A DNA stretch of 64,000 nucleotides, from contig NZ_JAQVKP010000013.1 of assembly GCF_028694605.1 (NCBI RefSeq), positions 1 to 64,000 on the forward strand, given 5' to 3'. Under the pieces are notes generated by a model that was given only the letters and a program-made list of their open reading frames with translations, searched no databases and was not told where the DNA came from. The position numbers were made by a program, and so were the translations under genes. Shown piece by piece: positions 17,606-27,030 of this stretch; position 1 is the stretch's first letter; each line of letters opens with the position of its first letter. This DNA is from Sulfurimonas sp. (lineage in GTDB: Bacteria; Campylobacterota; Campylobacteria; Campylobacterales; Sulfurimonadaceae).

Positions 17606-19771
17606 CTACACGATTCCCAAAGAAATCTTGTTGCCTTTGAACTCTAAAACTTCTACTTTTACCTCTTGTCCCTCTTTTAAGATATCACTCACCTTCTCTA
17701 CTCTTTGGTCAGATATCTTAGAAATGTGAACCAACCCATCCGTTCCGTCAGGAAGCTCTATAAATGCTCCAAAGTCAACTATCTTTTTGACAACTCCTTT
17801 ATAAGTGTCGCCTACTTTATACTCTATTTTAGGAGCTTTTGGTGTATTGGCAATCCCCTCGATATGCTCTCTTGCAGCTTTAACACGGCTTTTGCTCTTG
17901 CCTGTTACTTTTACTTTACCATCTTTTTTGTCTATATCAATAGCCACTTCAAACTTCTCGATTATCTCACGAATAGTTTTTCCAGCCTGTCCTATAATAT
18001 CGCCGATAAAACTTGGATTGATGTGAAAAAAGTCACTGCTTGGCAAAACACCGTCATTAAGTTTTATCTCTTTTTCTGCTTCAAGCATTATATCAATGAT
18101 ATGCGCTCTACCCTCTTTAGCTTGATAGAGCGCCTCTTTTAGAACCTCAAGACTGATACCGCCCAGTTTGATATCCATCTGCATAGCAGTGATACCCTCT
18201 TTTGAACCTGTTACTTTAAAGTCCAAATCCCCGTCATGATCCTCAAGCCCCATAATGTCGGAGAGGATAGCGTATTTGTTACCTTCGCTTACCATTCCCA
18301 TAGCAATACCTGCAACCACGTCGCTTGTCTCAATCTCTGCTGCACGCAGTGCCATATAGCCGCCGCAAACCGTTGCCATTGAAGATGAGCCGTTAGACTC
18401 TAAAATCTCTGAGACAAGACGGATAGTTCTTCCTTTAGTATCGACTATAGGCTCCAGCGCTCTTTTTGCAAGATTTCCATGACCCAATTCCCTTCTTTTT
18501 ACACCTGTTATCGGCGATGCTTCGCCAACGCTAAATCCCGGGAAATTGTAGTGCACCATAAAGTTTTCGTTTTGTACACCATCATCTGTAAGCATTTCAA
18601 ACATCTGTGCATCTTTTGGTCCGCCAAGTGTGAGAACCACGAGTGCTTGCGTCTGTCCGCGAGTGAAGAGACAAGAAGAGTGCGCTTTTGGAAGTATATT
18701 TGTACTTATGGATATTGGTCTGATTTGATTGAGCGCTCTGCCATCGGCACGTACTCTCTCGTTTAGTATTTGGCTTCGCACCTGTTCGCGCTTAACCTTC
18801 TCAATCGCATCTTTAAGCGTAACCTCATCCCAATGTTCCTGCTTGAGCATAATTTTTTTTCTAAGCGCTCTAAGTGCAGTTGAACGTTCAGATTTTGCCA
18901 TCTGGTTCATTGCCGCTTTGATATCTTCAAAATGGTGTGTACGAACATACACAACCATCTCTTCATTAACTACATGCGCTTTGTACTCTATCTCATTTGT
19001 CTCTTTTTTAAACGGGGTAAAAGAATTTTCATATTTTGTATTGTTTTCAAAAAGAAGTTGTTGTGCTTTTTCAAGGATAGCAACCAATTCATCTTCTGCA
19101 ATAGCGTTAGAGACTTGTTTTGTTATAAGCGGCGCACTTAGTGTCGGGTCTAACAATGGGTCTATAACAAAAGCCGTATCAACCTGCTCTGAGCCGACAC
19201 TGCGCATCTCTATCATTAAAAGATCCTCTTTTGAGCCTGAGAGATAAAGATCAAGTGTTGCGTTGTTTAGCTGCGAAAGCGTTGGATTTAAAACAAGCTC
19301 CCCATCAATTTTTACGGCTCTAATGGCAGATACAGATGTGTTTATGTCTATATCACTCACAAAAAGTGCAGCCGAAGCGGCATTTAGTGCTAAAACTTGA
19401 AGGTCCGCCTCTTTATCAACACTGAATGCTAAAATCGTTATCTGTGTCGGATGCCCAAAACCTTTTGGAAAAAGCGGGCGCAAAGATCTGTCCACAATAC
19501 GTGAAGTGAGAGTTTCAAAATCACTCGGTTTTGTTTCACGCTTAAAAAATCCGCCGGGAATTTTACCAGCCGCATATGTTTTTTCGATGTACTGCACGGT
19601 AAGGGGAAGAAAGTCATCCTTTACAACCTCTGTCTCATCAATAACCACAGTTGCAAGCAGTACCGTATCTCCACATTTGAGCCATGCCGCACCGTTGGAC
19701 TGTTTTGCTACTTCATTAAAGGAGTATTCTTCTTCTTTGTTTTTTAAATCTACTTTTGCATCATATTTCAC
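17606..19771 (-). CDS. pnp: Polyribonucleotide nucleotidyltransferase (PNPase)
   Basis: PNPase is a phosphorolytic 3'-5' exoribonuclease of the RNA degradosome. The 721-residue protein has two RNase PH-like domains (the second with FTRGQTQALVVLTLG), then a KH domain (IIGQAGKTIREIIE) and a C-terminal S1 domain (GVVKKIVDFGAFIELPDGTD). It overlaps the upstream gene by 11 bases. Confidence 0.97.
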   Translation of the reverse strand: MKYDAKVDLKNKEEEYSFNEVAKQSNGAAWLKCGDTVLLATVVIDETEVVKDDFLPLTVQYIEKTYAAGKIPGGFFKRETKPSDFETLTSRIVDRSLRPLFPKGFGHPTQITILAFSVDKEADLQVLALNAASAALFVSDIDINTSVSAIRAVKIDGELVLNPTLSQLNNATLDLYLSGSKEDLLMIEMRSVGSEQVDTAFVIDPLLDPTLSAPLITKQVSNAIAEDELVAILEKAQQLLFENNTKYENSFTPFKKETNEIEYKAHVVNEEMVVYVRTHHFEDIKAAMNQMAKSERSTALRALRKKIMLKQEHWDEVTLKDAIEKVKREQVRSQILNERVRADGRALNQIRPISISTNILPKAHSSCLFTRGQTQALVVLTLGGPKDAQMFEMLTDDGVQNENFMVHYNFPGFSVGEASPITGVKRRELGHGNLAKRALEPIVDTKGRTIRLVSEILESNGSSSMATVCGGYMALRAAEIETSDVVAGIAMGMVSEGNKYAILSDIMGLEDHDGDLDFKVTGSKEGITAMQMDIKLGGISLEVLKEALYQAKEGRAHIIDIMLEAEKEIKLNDGVLPSSDFFHINPSFIGDIIGQAGKTIREIIEKFEVAIDIDKKDGKVKVTGKSKSRVKAAREHIEGIANTPKAPKIEYKVGDTYKGVVKKIVDFGAFIELPDGTDGLVHISKISDQRVEKVSDILKEGQEVKVEVLEFKGNKISLGIV

Positions 19772-20423
19772 TTTTTTCTCCTAGTATTTTTTCTATTCGC
19801 TCTTCGTCTATCTTCTCCAACTCTTCATAATAAAGAGATGTTTCAACATAATCATCTATCTTGTGCAGATAAAACACATTATCTGCAAACGGCTCCAAAA
19901 ACTCAAGCACATCCGTGGGTATAACAGGAGCTGCTATGTAGATTGCTTTTGGTTTCATAGCTAAAATGGCTTTTAATGCGGTGAGAAACTTTAGCCCTGT
20001 CTCGCTTCCCTCATCAATAAGCATAACTATCTTATTTTCCATTGATGTAAAAGGGCGACCTTTTCTATACTGATAGATGTAGCTTAAAATCTTCTCTTCA
20101 TGTTTTCTATGCGCCTCGCCATAGATATAGTCATACTTGACACCAAAAGCGGTAACGAGGTTTTCATTTATAACTATCTCTTCTCCTTCACAAACTCTTG
20201 CTATCTCACACTCATGGTTATTTGGAGCTAAAATCGCTTCTGAGAAAAGAAAATCTATACTGTTTTTGTATTTGCCACGGATATGATAAGCAAGTTCCAA
20301 CCCTCCCTTAGATACCGCGATGAGCTTCCAGTTTTCATCTTTGAGCTTTTGCATCGGAATAACGTCATATAGCTTTTTTGCAGCGTCCTCACGATTTTTT
20401 AAAATATTTTTATATTTTCCCAT
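19761..20423 (-). CDS. Phosphoribosyltransferase-like protein
   Basis: A 220-residue type I PRTase-fold protein. The PRPP-loop equivalent is VMLIDEGSETGLKF, where families usually have an Asp-Asp pair before the loop. Here the second acidic residue is Glu. The ATG at 20423 (MGKYKNILKNREDAAK) lies 4 bases beyond the lptD stop; a longer frame would overlap lptD. Substrate unknown. It is co-transcribed with lptD and pnp. Confidence 0.7.
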   Translation of the reverse strand: MGKYKNILKNREDAAKKLYDVIPMQKLKDENWKLIAVSKGGLELAYHIRGKYKNSIDFLFSEAILAPNNHECEIARVCEGEEIVINENLVTAFGVKYDYIYGEAHRKHEEKILSYIYQYRKGRPFTSMENKIVMLIDEGSETGLKFLTALKAILAMKPKAIYIAAPVIPTDVLEFLEPFADNVFYLHKIDDYVETSLYYEELEKIDEERIEKILGEKSEI

Positions 20424-20427
20424 ACGC

Positions 20428-22641
20428 TTAGTTACTCTTTGACTTATCTGGAAGTCTATATGCAAAACCTGACGCATTGCTATTTGGCGACATAATAGGT
20501 TTAAGTCGTAGGGTTAAATATATATATCTGTCGTAAATAGAGTCGGATATACCGCTTAAATTCAGAATAGGTCTGTTGCTTTCAACATATCTAAGTCCAA
20601 AATCCCAACATCTTTTTTGGTATAAAAACCCTATCTCAAAGCCTCTTTTTTGACTTCTCTCCAAATCATAACTATGTCTAAAACTATAGGAATAGTGATT
20701 GTCGTATTTGTAGTTAATGCTTGAAGTCAAGTAGCTTGTGATTGGCGAAGTTGTTTCTGTATATGGCACAAAACTATCTTTATACATATGCGAAAGTGCT
20801 AAATCAAAACTTGCAGTCCTATATAATATCTGATTGAAATTTTTAGAAAAATCACTTTCATCATAGTTATAAATCATGTTGTTGTAAAAATTTATATTAT
20901 CCGTTATCTGATAGTCAAGCTCATTCTCTATCTCATCGGCAACATTGTTATTATAAGAAATATTTTGACTAACTCTATGGTAGAGAATCTGCTTTCCTAA
21001 AATATCATAAAGATAGTGCGAAAAATAGAGCTGCAATCTTTTCTCTACACTGGCAATATTATAAAATTCACATCGAGCCGCATACTCCGGGTCTGTTGTA
21101 TTTGTTGCATAAGAACAATAGTCATCTCTTTGCTGAGGCGTAAAGAGTTCCATTTGCTCATCATAGTACCCATCTTGAAACTCTAAACCGTCTGACTGGT
21201 ATTGTGTTCCAAGCTCTATGACGTGCGTGAAAGTATCAAATGCACGAGATAACTGTGTTGATACGTTAAACTGATGATAGTTTCTGCCAAAAAGACCGCT
21301 GTCATACTCCAAAGAGCTGTTTTGTACACTGTTTTCACCGTTAAAATCAGTATGCTGTGCGTAAAAATGGGAAGTATATGCAACATTTAAAAACTCATCA
21401 AATAGCGATGTTTGAAGCGTTACAGGGATATTCAAATCCGTTTGTACTGCGCCCACACCTCTTTGTCTGTAATAGTTATTGCTTTGAATATCCGTACTGT
21501 ATGTGAGATGATTATCTAGCCATGAGTCCAAGTATGTATGATAATGAAGCGCCGGAAGATTTTGAATAGTCTTTTCATTGCTATCAAGCGTCAAATCTTT
21601 GTAGTGCTTCAGATACGCTCCCATATAGTCATCATCTCTGTTGTAAAAAAGATTGACCCTTGAGAGAAGCTGTCTTGTTGTAGTATTTTGAGTTGTGTCA
21701 TTTGTCGAGAGGTTGATATAATCAACGTCGTTCATATTGACTATATCAGCATAGATACCGGACTGCCCCTTAAGCGTTGCCCCAAACCATTGGTTGATAA
21801 AATCATCATTTTGATATAAGAAGTTAAAACCGTAATGCTCATCATTTGCAAGTTGGCTATCGCTAAAATAGCTCTGTTTCTCTTTAAAGTAGCCTGTAGT
21901 AAGAGAGCCTTTTGATGTTTTACTGTCAACAAAACGAAAAGTTGAGTAAAGACCATTACCTCTGCTTGTTCTTATTTGAGGTTTTAGCTCCAAATCCCAC
22001 CAGTTTTGTTCTGCTATAAAGAGTGCTTGTTCATAGTATAATCCCTCTTTTGTTGAGTAACCAACCATCGGAGGCAGTACGCCGGTTCTTCGTGTTGTAT
22101 CAAGCGAGTAACCAAAATAAGGGGTATAAAAAACAGGGATATCATAGAGATAAATTCTTGCATTGTAGAGGTTTAACCACATTGTATCCGTGTTATACTC
22201 TGAGGATGTGAACTCCATCTTCCAAAGCGGGTTGTTTGGGTCACATCCGCTCATAACGCCAGATGTCACTTCAACATCCGTATCTTTTGCATACCCTTTA
22301 TCACCACTGAGCCAAACATCCGATGTTTTCTCCAGCATAAAAAACGGTTGGAATGTTCGCTCTTTGTTTGCTATATTTAACTTAGCGTATTCGCCAAGAA
22401 GTTTGATGTTCTCCCCTTGGCTTGCCGCAATATTTCCAAAAAGTTCCAAATCACCGCTATTTCTATCATAACGTGCTTTTTTCGCACTTAATTGATAATC
22501 TTGATAGATAACAACCACATCTCCGTCTGCCGTAACGATGTTCTCTTTTGTATCCATTGTAGTGGCAAACACCTCTACTTTTGCATCCTCTGCCCATATA
22601 CTTGCTGTAAAAAAGAGCAAGAAAAGAACTGCCCTAGACAT
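20428..22641 (-). CDS. lptD: LPS-assembly protein LptD
   Basis: LptD is the outer-membrane barrel that inserts lipopolysaccharide into the outer leaflet with LptE. The 737-residue product has a signal peptide (MSRAVLFLLFFTASIWA), an N-terminal OstA/jelly-roll domain (VTADGDVVVIYQDYQLSAKK, ARYDRNSGDLELFG) and a long beta-barrel rich in aromatic strands. The ATG at 22641 overlaps the RDD gene stop by 8 bases. A start 10 codons upstream would spoil the signal peptide. Confidence 0.93.
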   Translation of the reverse strand: MSRAVLFLLFFTASIWAEDAKVEVFATTMDTKENIVTADGDVVVIYQDYQLSAKKARYDRNSGDLELFGNIAASQGENIKLLGEYAKLNIANKERTFQPFFMLEKTSDVWLSGDKGYAKDTDVEVTSGVMSGCDPNNPLWKMEFTSSEYNTDTMWLNLYNARIYLYDIPVFYTPYFGYSLDTTRRTGVLPPMVGYSTKEGLYYEQALFIAEQNWWDLELKPQIRTSRGNGLYSTFRFVDSKTSKGSLTTGYFKEKQSYFSDSQLANDEHYGFNFLYQNDDFINQWFGATLKGQSGIYADIVNMNDVDYINLSTNDTTQNTTTRQLLSRVNLFYNRDDDYMGAYLKHYKDLTLDSNEKTIQNLPALHYHTYLDSWLDNHLTYSTDIQSNNYYRQRGVGAVQTDLNIPVTLQTSLFDEFLNVAYTSHFYAQHTDFNGENSVQNSSLEYDSGLFGRNYHQFNVSTQLSRAFDTFTHVIELGTQYQSDGLEFQDGYYDEQMELFTPQQRDDYCSYATNTTDPEYAARCEFYNIASVEKRLQLYFSHYLYDILGKQILYHRVSQNISYNNNVADEIENELDYQITDNINFYNNMIYNYDESDFSKNFNQILYRTASFDLALSHMYKDSFVPYTETTSPITSYLTSSINYKYDNHYSYSFRHSYDLERSQKRGFEIGFLYQKRCWDFGLRYVESNRPILNLSGISDSIYDRYIYLTLRLKPIMSPNSNASGFAYRLPDKSKSN

Positions 22642-23083
22642 CGACAACCAATGTTTTGGCACTTTTGTCATGCCAAGCTTGTCTGAGCGGGTCTAAAGCC
22701 CCCCATAAAAATCCAAGATAAAAGAGCATCTCGCTCAACACACGAACAACTGCACGATTGAGCGCTACAACAACATTTGGCGTCTGCAATGTCTTCATCT
22801 CCACAACTCTAATTTTTACAAGAATTTTTCCCACCGTCGCACCATACTGCATCACAAAAAAGGCTTGATAAATCACTTTTACTGCCATATACTCCAAAAC
22901 GAATTGATTGGTGAGAAGAATCATCTCTTCAACTGTTTTTGCCTCAAAAAAAGAGTCGCCAAGCGCTAAGATAAGCAACAAAGAGAGTAGCATCTCATCG
23001 ATAAAAAAGGCAAAAGATCGTTTTTTTATCGATGCGAGATACATCCCCTCACGGTGCATTCTATCTTGAATCTCTTCGTTCAC
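22634..23083 (-). CDS. RDD-family membrane protein
   Basis: A 149-residue integral membrane protein. The RDD hallmarks are present: KKRSFAFFIDEMLLSLLLIL near the N-terminus, with Arg replaced by Lys, and GATVGKILVKIRVV in the middle. Function in this family is poorly known; some members are Na+/H+ antiporter-like. It lies between purD and lptD. Confidence 0.85.
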   Translation of the reverse strand: MNEEIQDRMHREGMYLASIKKRSFAFFIDEMLLSLLLILALGDSFFEAKTVEEMILLTNQFVLEYMAVKVIYQAFFVMQYGATVGKILVKIRVVEMKTLQTPNVVVALNRAVVRVLSEMLFYLGFLWGALDPLRQAWHDKSAKTLVVDV

Positions 23084-23094
23084 TTACCCTCTTT

Positions 23095-24360
23095 TTATAG
23101 CGCTTGGTACGCTATATCTGTGCGCAGTTTTTTACCTGCAAAATGAACCTGCCCACATCGCATATATGCTCTGTCTCTTGCCTCTTTGATGGTGTCGCCC
23201 AGACCTACGCAGACAAGAACTCTTCCACCATCTGCATAGAGTTTACCATCCACTCTGCTCACACCCGCATAAGAGATATGAGTATATGCCTCAATCTCGG
23301 TGTGGCAGACATCATCAACGATAATCTCGGCAGGAGTTGAATTTCCATAAGGATAGTTTGCACTTGCCATTACAATGCCCACGGCATACTGCTTTGAAAA
23401 CTCCACTTTTATCTCGCCGAGTCTTTTTGTAGCAGCTTTGTAAAACATATCACTTACACTTGAAGTCATAAGCGGCATAAGTATCTCACACTCCGGGTCA
23501 CCAAAACGAACATTAAACTCCAACGTTATCGGCTCACCTTTGACTACCATAATACCGATAAAAAGCACACCCTCAAATGGAGCGCCCTCTTGCTGCATCC
23601 CATCTAGCGTTGGACGGATAATACGCTCTCTTACTTTTTGGTAGAGTGTCTCATCAACCAAAGGCGTTGGCGCATAAGCGCCCATTCCGCCGGTATTTGG
23701 TCCCTCATCATTATCTTTTAGTCTTTTATGGTCCTGTGCCGCCGGAAGAAGGATATAATCCTTGCCATCACAAACCGCAAACATAGAGAGTTCGTACCCG
23801 TCAAGGTACTCTTCTACGATTACCTTACGCCCCGCATCTCCAAAACTCTTTCCGCTAAGCATTTCAGAGATTGCAATTTTTGCCTCATCGTGAGTTTGCG
23901 CAATGATAACACCCTTGCCCCCGCAAAGCCCATCTGCTTTTACAACGATAGGTGCAGTTAGTGTCTCGGTAAACTTAAATGCTTTTTCGATAGAATCAGT
24001 CTCAATATAACGTGCAGTCGGGATGTTGTACTTTGCCAAAAAGTTTTTCATATAGACTTTTGAGCCTTCTAGCTGTGCCGCCTCTTTGCTTGGTCCAAAG
24101 ATAACAAGCCCTTGTGCCTTAAAGATATCGACCACGCCATCAACAAGCGGAGCCTCAGGTCCTACAATAGTAAGCTCAATGCCATTTTCTTTGACAAACT
24201 CTGCCAAAGCGTTATAATCTTTTATATTGAGATTTGTCCCCATAGAAGAAGTCGCACCGTTTCCGGGCATAAAAAAGAGTTCATGCACCTCTTTTTCATT
24301 TAAAATTGCACGAGCGATAGAGTACTCTCTCCCACCGTTGCCGATAATCAAAATTTTCAT
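23095..24360 (-). CDS. purD: Phosphoribosylamine-glycine ligase
   Basis: PurD is the ATP-grasp enzyme of the second step of de novo purine synthesis. The ATG at 24360 follows a GGGAG site and gives 421 residues starting [16 protein letters not shown]. Other landmarks are [28 protein letters not shown], and [15 protein letters not shown]. The structured ncRNA lies just upstream in the same direction. Confidence 0.97.
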   Translation of the reverse strand: MKILIIGNGGREYSIARAILNEKEVHELFFMPGNGATSSMGTNLNIKDYNALAEFVKENGIELTIVGPEAPLVDGVVDIFKAQGLVIFGPSKEAAQLEGSKVYMKNFLAKYNIPTARYIETDSIEKAFKFTETLTAPIVVKADGLCGGKGVIIAQTHDEAKIAISEMLSGKSFGDAGRKVIVEEYLDGYELSMFAVCDGKDYILLPAAQDHKRLKDNDEGPNTGGMGAYAPTPLVDETLYQKVRERIIRPTLDGMQQEGAPFEGVLFIGIMVVKGEPITLEFNVRFGDPECEILMPLMTSSVSDMFYKAATKRLGEIKVEFSKQYAVGIVMASANYPYGNSTPAEIIVDDVCHTEIEAYTHISYAGVSRVDGKLYADGGRVLVCVGLGDTIKEARDRAYMRCGQVHFAGKKLRTDIAYQAL

Positions 24361-24432
24361 AAAAACTCCCAAATCAGTTCAAAAATCTGTTCAAAATATC
24401 GAAATACATTCAACAAATACTTTTCAATAAAT

Positions 24433-24628
24433 AGCCCGAGCAGCCGTTTCGCGTTTGGCTTGGTTCTAAAAAGCCGTATTTGGGCGAAGCGAGGCTCTAT
24501 AACGGCGGCATTATCTCGACAGAGTTAACATATCTCAAACGATAGCACCGACACACAAGAACGCTACTAGTTCGCTATGTGAAAATGTAGAACCCTCATG
24601 ATGCGATAGGTCGAACTGCCCAGACTAC
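24433..24628 (-). ncRNA. Structured ncRNA upstream of purD, possibly 6S RNA
   Basis: No ORF occupies the 300-base gap between hemD and purD. On the minus strand a perfect TATAAT (24636-24641) ends about 7 bases before the predicted start. The transcript ends pair: AGTCTGGGCAG (near 24616-24626) with CTGCTCGGGCT (24433-24443), 11 bp with G-U pairs. An inner stem GGTTCTA/TAGAACC (24588-24594 with 24462-24468) follows a large internal loop. About 196 bases and a central bubble fit 6S RNA, and 6S near a purine gene matches my recollection for this phylum. The inner part looks more branched than standard 6S. No clear T tract ends it. Confidence 0.55.
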
Positions 24629-24635
24629 TAAAAAC

Positions 24636-24641
24636 ATTATA
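24636..24641 (-). promoter_or_regulatory. Promoter -10 box of the purD-upstream ncRNA
   Basis: A perfect TATAAT on the minus strand, in an AT-rich setting without an obvious -35, which is usual for sigma-70 promoters in Campylobacterota. Start is predicted near 24628. Confidence 0.65.
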
Positions 24642-24660
24642 CAAAATATTTTATAAAACA

Positions 24661-25293
24661 CTACTTTAGGGCTAGTTCAATGCAGCTCTCTATTGAGGTA
24701 TTTTCGCTAATTGTATATTTTACTCCATCCGGCAAAAGATTAGCCGTTGTTTTACCGATTACTATAACTTTAGCATCTGGATGGATAGAATTGTTTTTCA
24801 AAAAGCACTCAATTGATGAGGGAGAGGTAAAGATAAGAGCAGAGTTGTCATTTACTCTTACATCTAAAATCTCTTGCGAACACTCGCTCACATAAAGGAT
24901 CTCTTCATCTATAAGATACCCTTCATCTCTGCTTTTTTGAACAAAATCAGAAGCTATAAGTTCCGCTCTAAGATAGAGCCACTTTGTCTCTTTTGGGTAC
25001 TCTTGTATATATTTTGTCAGGCTATCTCCATAACCATCACCGATAGCTAGGATTTTGCCGCCAAACTCTTTATATGTATTTGCCGTCTTAACAGATACGC
25101 AGAGTGCAGAAATATTGATAAAATCGGATTTTTCATACTGTTCCAATGCTTTTACCGTCTGTTTTGATGTGATAATTAGATGGTCATATCCGGAAAAGTC
25201 GATATCAGGCTTTAAAAACCTGACATCTAAAGATTTTACATTGATGGCATGCTCACTTTTGGAAGTGGCAAAGAGGTAGATTTTTTTTGGCAT
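24661..25293 (-). CDS. hemD: Uroporphyrinogen-III synthase
   Basis: HemD cyclises hydroxymethylbilane to uroporphyrinogen III for haem. The ATG at 25293 gives 210 residues starting MPKKIYLFATSK; an upstream in-frame start would overlap guaA. The family is poorly conserved. Supporting segments are YDHLIITSKQTVKALEQ, VSVKTANTYKEFG and LIFTSPSSIECFLK. The identification is by overall pattern. Confidence 0.8.
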   Translation of the reverse strand: MPKKIYLFATSKSEHAINVKSLDVRFLKPDIDFSGYDHLIITSKQTVKALEQYEKSDFINISALCVSVKTANTYKEFGGKILAIGDGYGDSLTKYIQEYPKETKWLYLRAELIASDFVQKSRDEGYLIDEEILYVSECSQEILDVRVNDNSALIFTSPSSIECFLKNNSIHPDAKVIVIGKTTANLLPDGVKYTISENTSIESCIELALK

Positions 25294-25304
25294 ATTGAAG
25301 AGCT

Positions 25305-26855
25305 TTACTCCCACTCTATCGTAGCTGGCGGCTTTGAAGAGATATCATACACCACGCGGTTAATCCCGTCAACTTCATTGATGATTCTTCTGCTGATTCT
25401 CTCTAAAAGGTCGTGCGGAAGATGAGCAAATGTTGCAGTCATCCCGTCAACTGCTTCAACAACTCTTACACAAACAGTGTTGTCATAAGTACGATTATCG
25501 CCCATAACACCGACTGACTTTACATTTAACAGAACTGCAAATGCCTGCCAAGTTTTTGCATAGTAGCCGCTTGCTTTTAGCTCATCAAGCAAAATAACAT
25601 CCGCTTCTCTTAAAAGATCCAAGTCCGGCTGATTCACATCTCCCATAATACGGATAGCAAGTCCGGGTCCAGGGAACGGGTGACGGTTAATCATCGACTC
25701 AGGAAGTCCAAGCTCCAGACCTATTTTGCGTACTTCGTCTTTAAAGAGTTCGCGCAATGGTTCGATTAGTTCAAAATCCATCCAATCAGGCAATCCGCCT
25801 ACATTATGGTGAGATTTTATAACCTCTGAAGGACCGTTTACCGAAACAGACTCGATAACATCAGGGTAGAGTGTGCCTTGAGCCAAAAACTTGATGCCGT
25901 CATGTTTTTTAGCCTCTTTTTCAAACTCTTCTATAAATGTATGCCCGATAATTTTGCGTTTTTTCTCAGGATCGCTTACTCCTGCAAGCTTACTTAAAAA
26001 ACTCTCTCTTGCATCAACAACTACAAGAGGAACTTTGAGGTTGATTTTAAACACCTCTTCAACCTGCTCTCTCTCGCCTTTTCTAAGCAACCCGTTGTCA
26101 ACAAAAACAGGAACAAGCTGATCGCCGATTGCTTCGTAAAGCATTGCCGCAACAACGGAACTGTCAACACCGCCACTTAGCCCGCAAAGAACTTTGCCGC
26201 TTCCGACTTTTTCGCGGATTTTTTTAATCTGCTCTTTCAAGAAGTGTTCCATCTTCCACTTCTCGGTTACGCCACAGATAGTTCTTGCAAAGTTGCGAAG
26301 CATCAAATAGCCCTCTTCGGAGTGTTGAACCTCTGGATGGTACTGCATCGCATAGATGCGTCTTGTCTCATCGGCAATCGCAGCATAAGGAGAGTTGGGA
26401 GATGTGGCAATCGGGGTAAACCCTTCAGGAAGTACATCCACCTTGTCACTGTGGCTCATCCATACAATTCTGCCGTCATCACAATCTTTTAAGAGTGGTG
26501 AACAATTGTTCTCATAATTATTTATAGTCAGTTCGGCTTTGCCGTACTCATGATGTGATGAGCGGATAACGCTGCCCCCAAAGTCAACTGCAATTCTCTG
26601 CATACCGTAACAGATACCAAGAACCGGGATACCCATCTTATAGACCTCTTGATCTACCTCATAAGCATCTTTGTTATAAACAGAAGATGGTCCTCCGCTT
26701 AAAATAACACCTTGCGGATTTTTTGCCTTGATATCTTCTGCTTTGGTATAGTAAGGAAGAATTTCACAATATACTCTATCTTCACGCAGACGGCGAGCTA
26801 TAAGCTGGGTGTATTGAGAACCGAAATCTAAAACTATGATGCTAACATTTGTCAT
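25305..26855 (-). CDS. guaA: GMP synthase (glutamine-hydrolysing)
   Basis: GuaA converts XMP to GMP. The 516-residue protein has an N-terminal class I amidotransferase with catalytic Cys in GICYGMQ and His/Glu in [13 protein letters not shown]. The ATP-pyrophosphatase P-loop is [14 protein letters not shown], and the C-terminal dimerisation domain ends [14 protein letters not shown]. It lies just upstream of hemD. Confidence 0.97.
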   Translation of the reverse strand: MTNVSIIVLDFGSQYTQLIARRLREDRVYCEILPYYTKAEDIKAKNPQGVILSGGPSSVYNKDAYEVDQEVYKMGIPVLGICYGMQRIAVDFGGSVIRSSHHEYGKAELTINNYENNCSPLLKDCDDGRIVWMSHSDKVDVLPEGFTPIATSPNSPYAAIADETRRIYAMQYHPEVQHSEEGYLMLRNFARTICGVTEKWKMEHFLKEQIKKIREKVGSGKVLCGLSGGVDSSVVAAMLYEAIGDQLVPVFVDNGLLRKGEREQVEEVFKINLKVPLVVVDARESFLSKLAGVSDPEKKRKIIGHTFIEEFEKEAKKHDGIKFLAQGTLYPDVIESVSVNGPSEVIKSHHNVGGLPDWMDFELIEPLRELFKDEVRKIGLELGLPESMINRHPFPGPGLAIRIMGDVNQPDLDLLREADVILLDELKASGYYAKTWQAFAVLLNVKSVGVMGDNRTYDNTVCVRVVEAVDGMTATFAHLPHDLLERISRRIINEVDGINRVVYDISSKPPATIEWE

Positions 26856-26881
26856 TTGATTGCCTTTTATTTAATTTGAAC

Positions 26882-26946
26882 GCCAAAGGAAGTGATTCCT
26901 TTGGCTACGCTAGCCGCTATGGCACTAAAGCTTGCCTCAAAGAGGC
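26882..26946 (-). repeat. Double-hairpin dispersed repeat, copy B
   Basis: The first hairpin GCCAAAGGAA/TTCCTTTGGC (26882-26905) is followed by a centre with CGCTAGCCGCT and GGCACTAAAGC, then a second hairpin GCCTC/GAGGC (26934-26946). It matches copy A (5015-5080) in the centre and loop bases but not in the stem arms. Here it is wholly intergenic between nhaD and guaA. Confidence 0.7.
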
Positions 26947-26964
26947 CAAAACAATAAAACTTAA

Positions 26965-27021
26965 AGTGTCTGAGTTAGCATAAAGAAGGGTGCGTACCCC
27001 TTTGATAGCAAAAGGATACAC
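26965..27021 (-). terminator. Structured region after nhaD, possible terminator
   Basis: A hairpin with stem AAGGGT/ACCCCTT (about 26986-27002) sits inside outer complementary ends AGTGT and ACACT. On the minus strand the hairpin is followed by CTTTATG, so termination is not certain. It could be part of a repeat or of the guaA leader. Confidence 0.35.
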
Positions 27022-27030
27022 TAATTTTGT

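Noticed and set aside
24433-24628. tmRNA, RNase P or SRP RNA as identity for the purD-upstream RNA
   Set aside because: It lacks the tRNA-like ends of tmRNA, is too short for RNase P and lacks the GGAA tetraloop hairpin of SRP RNA.
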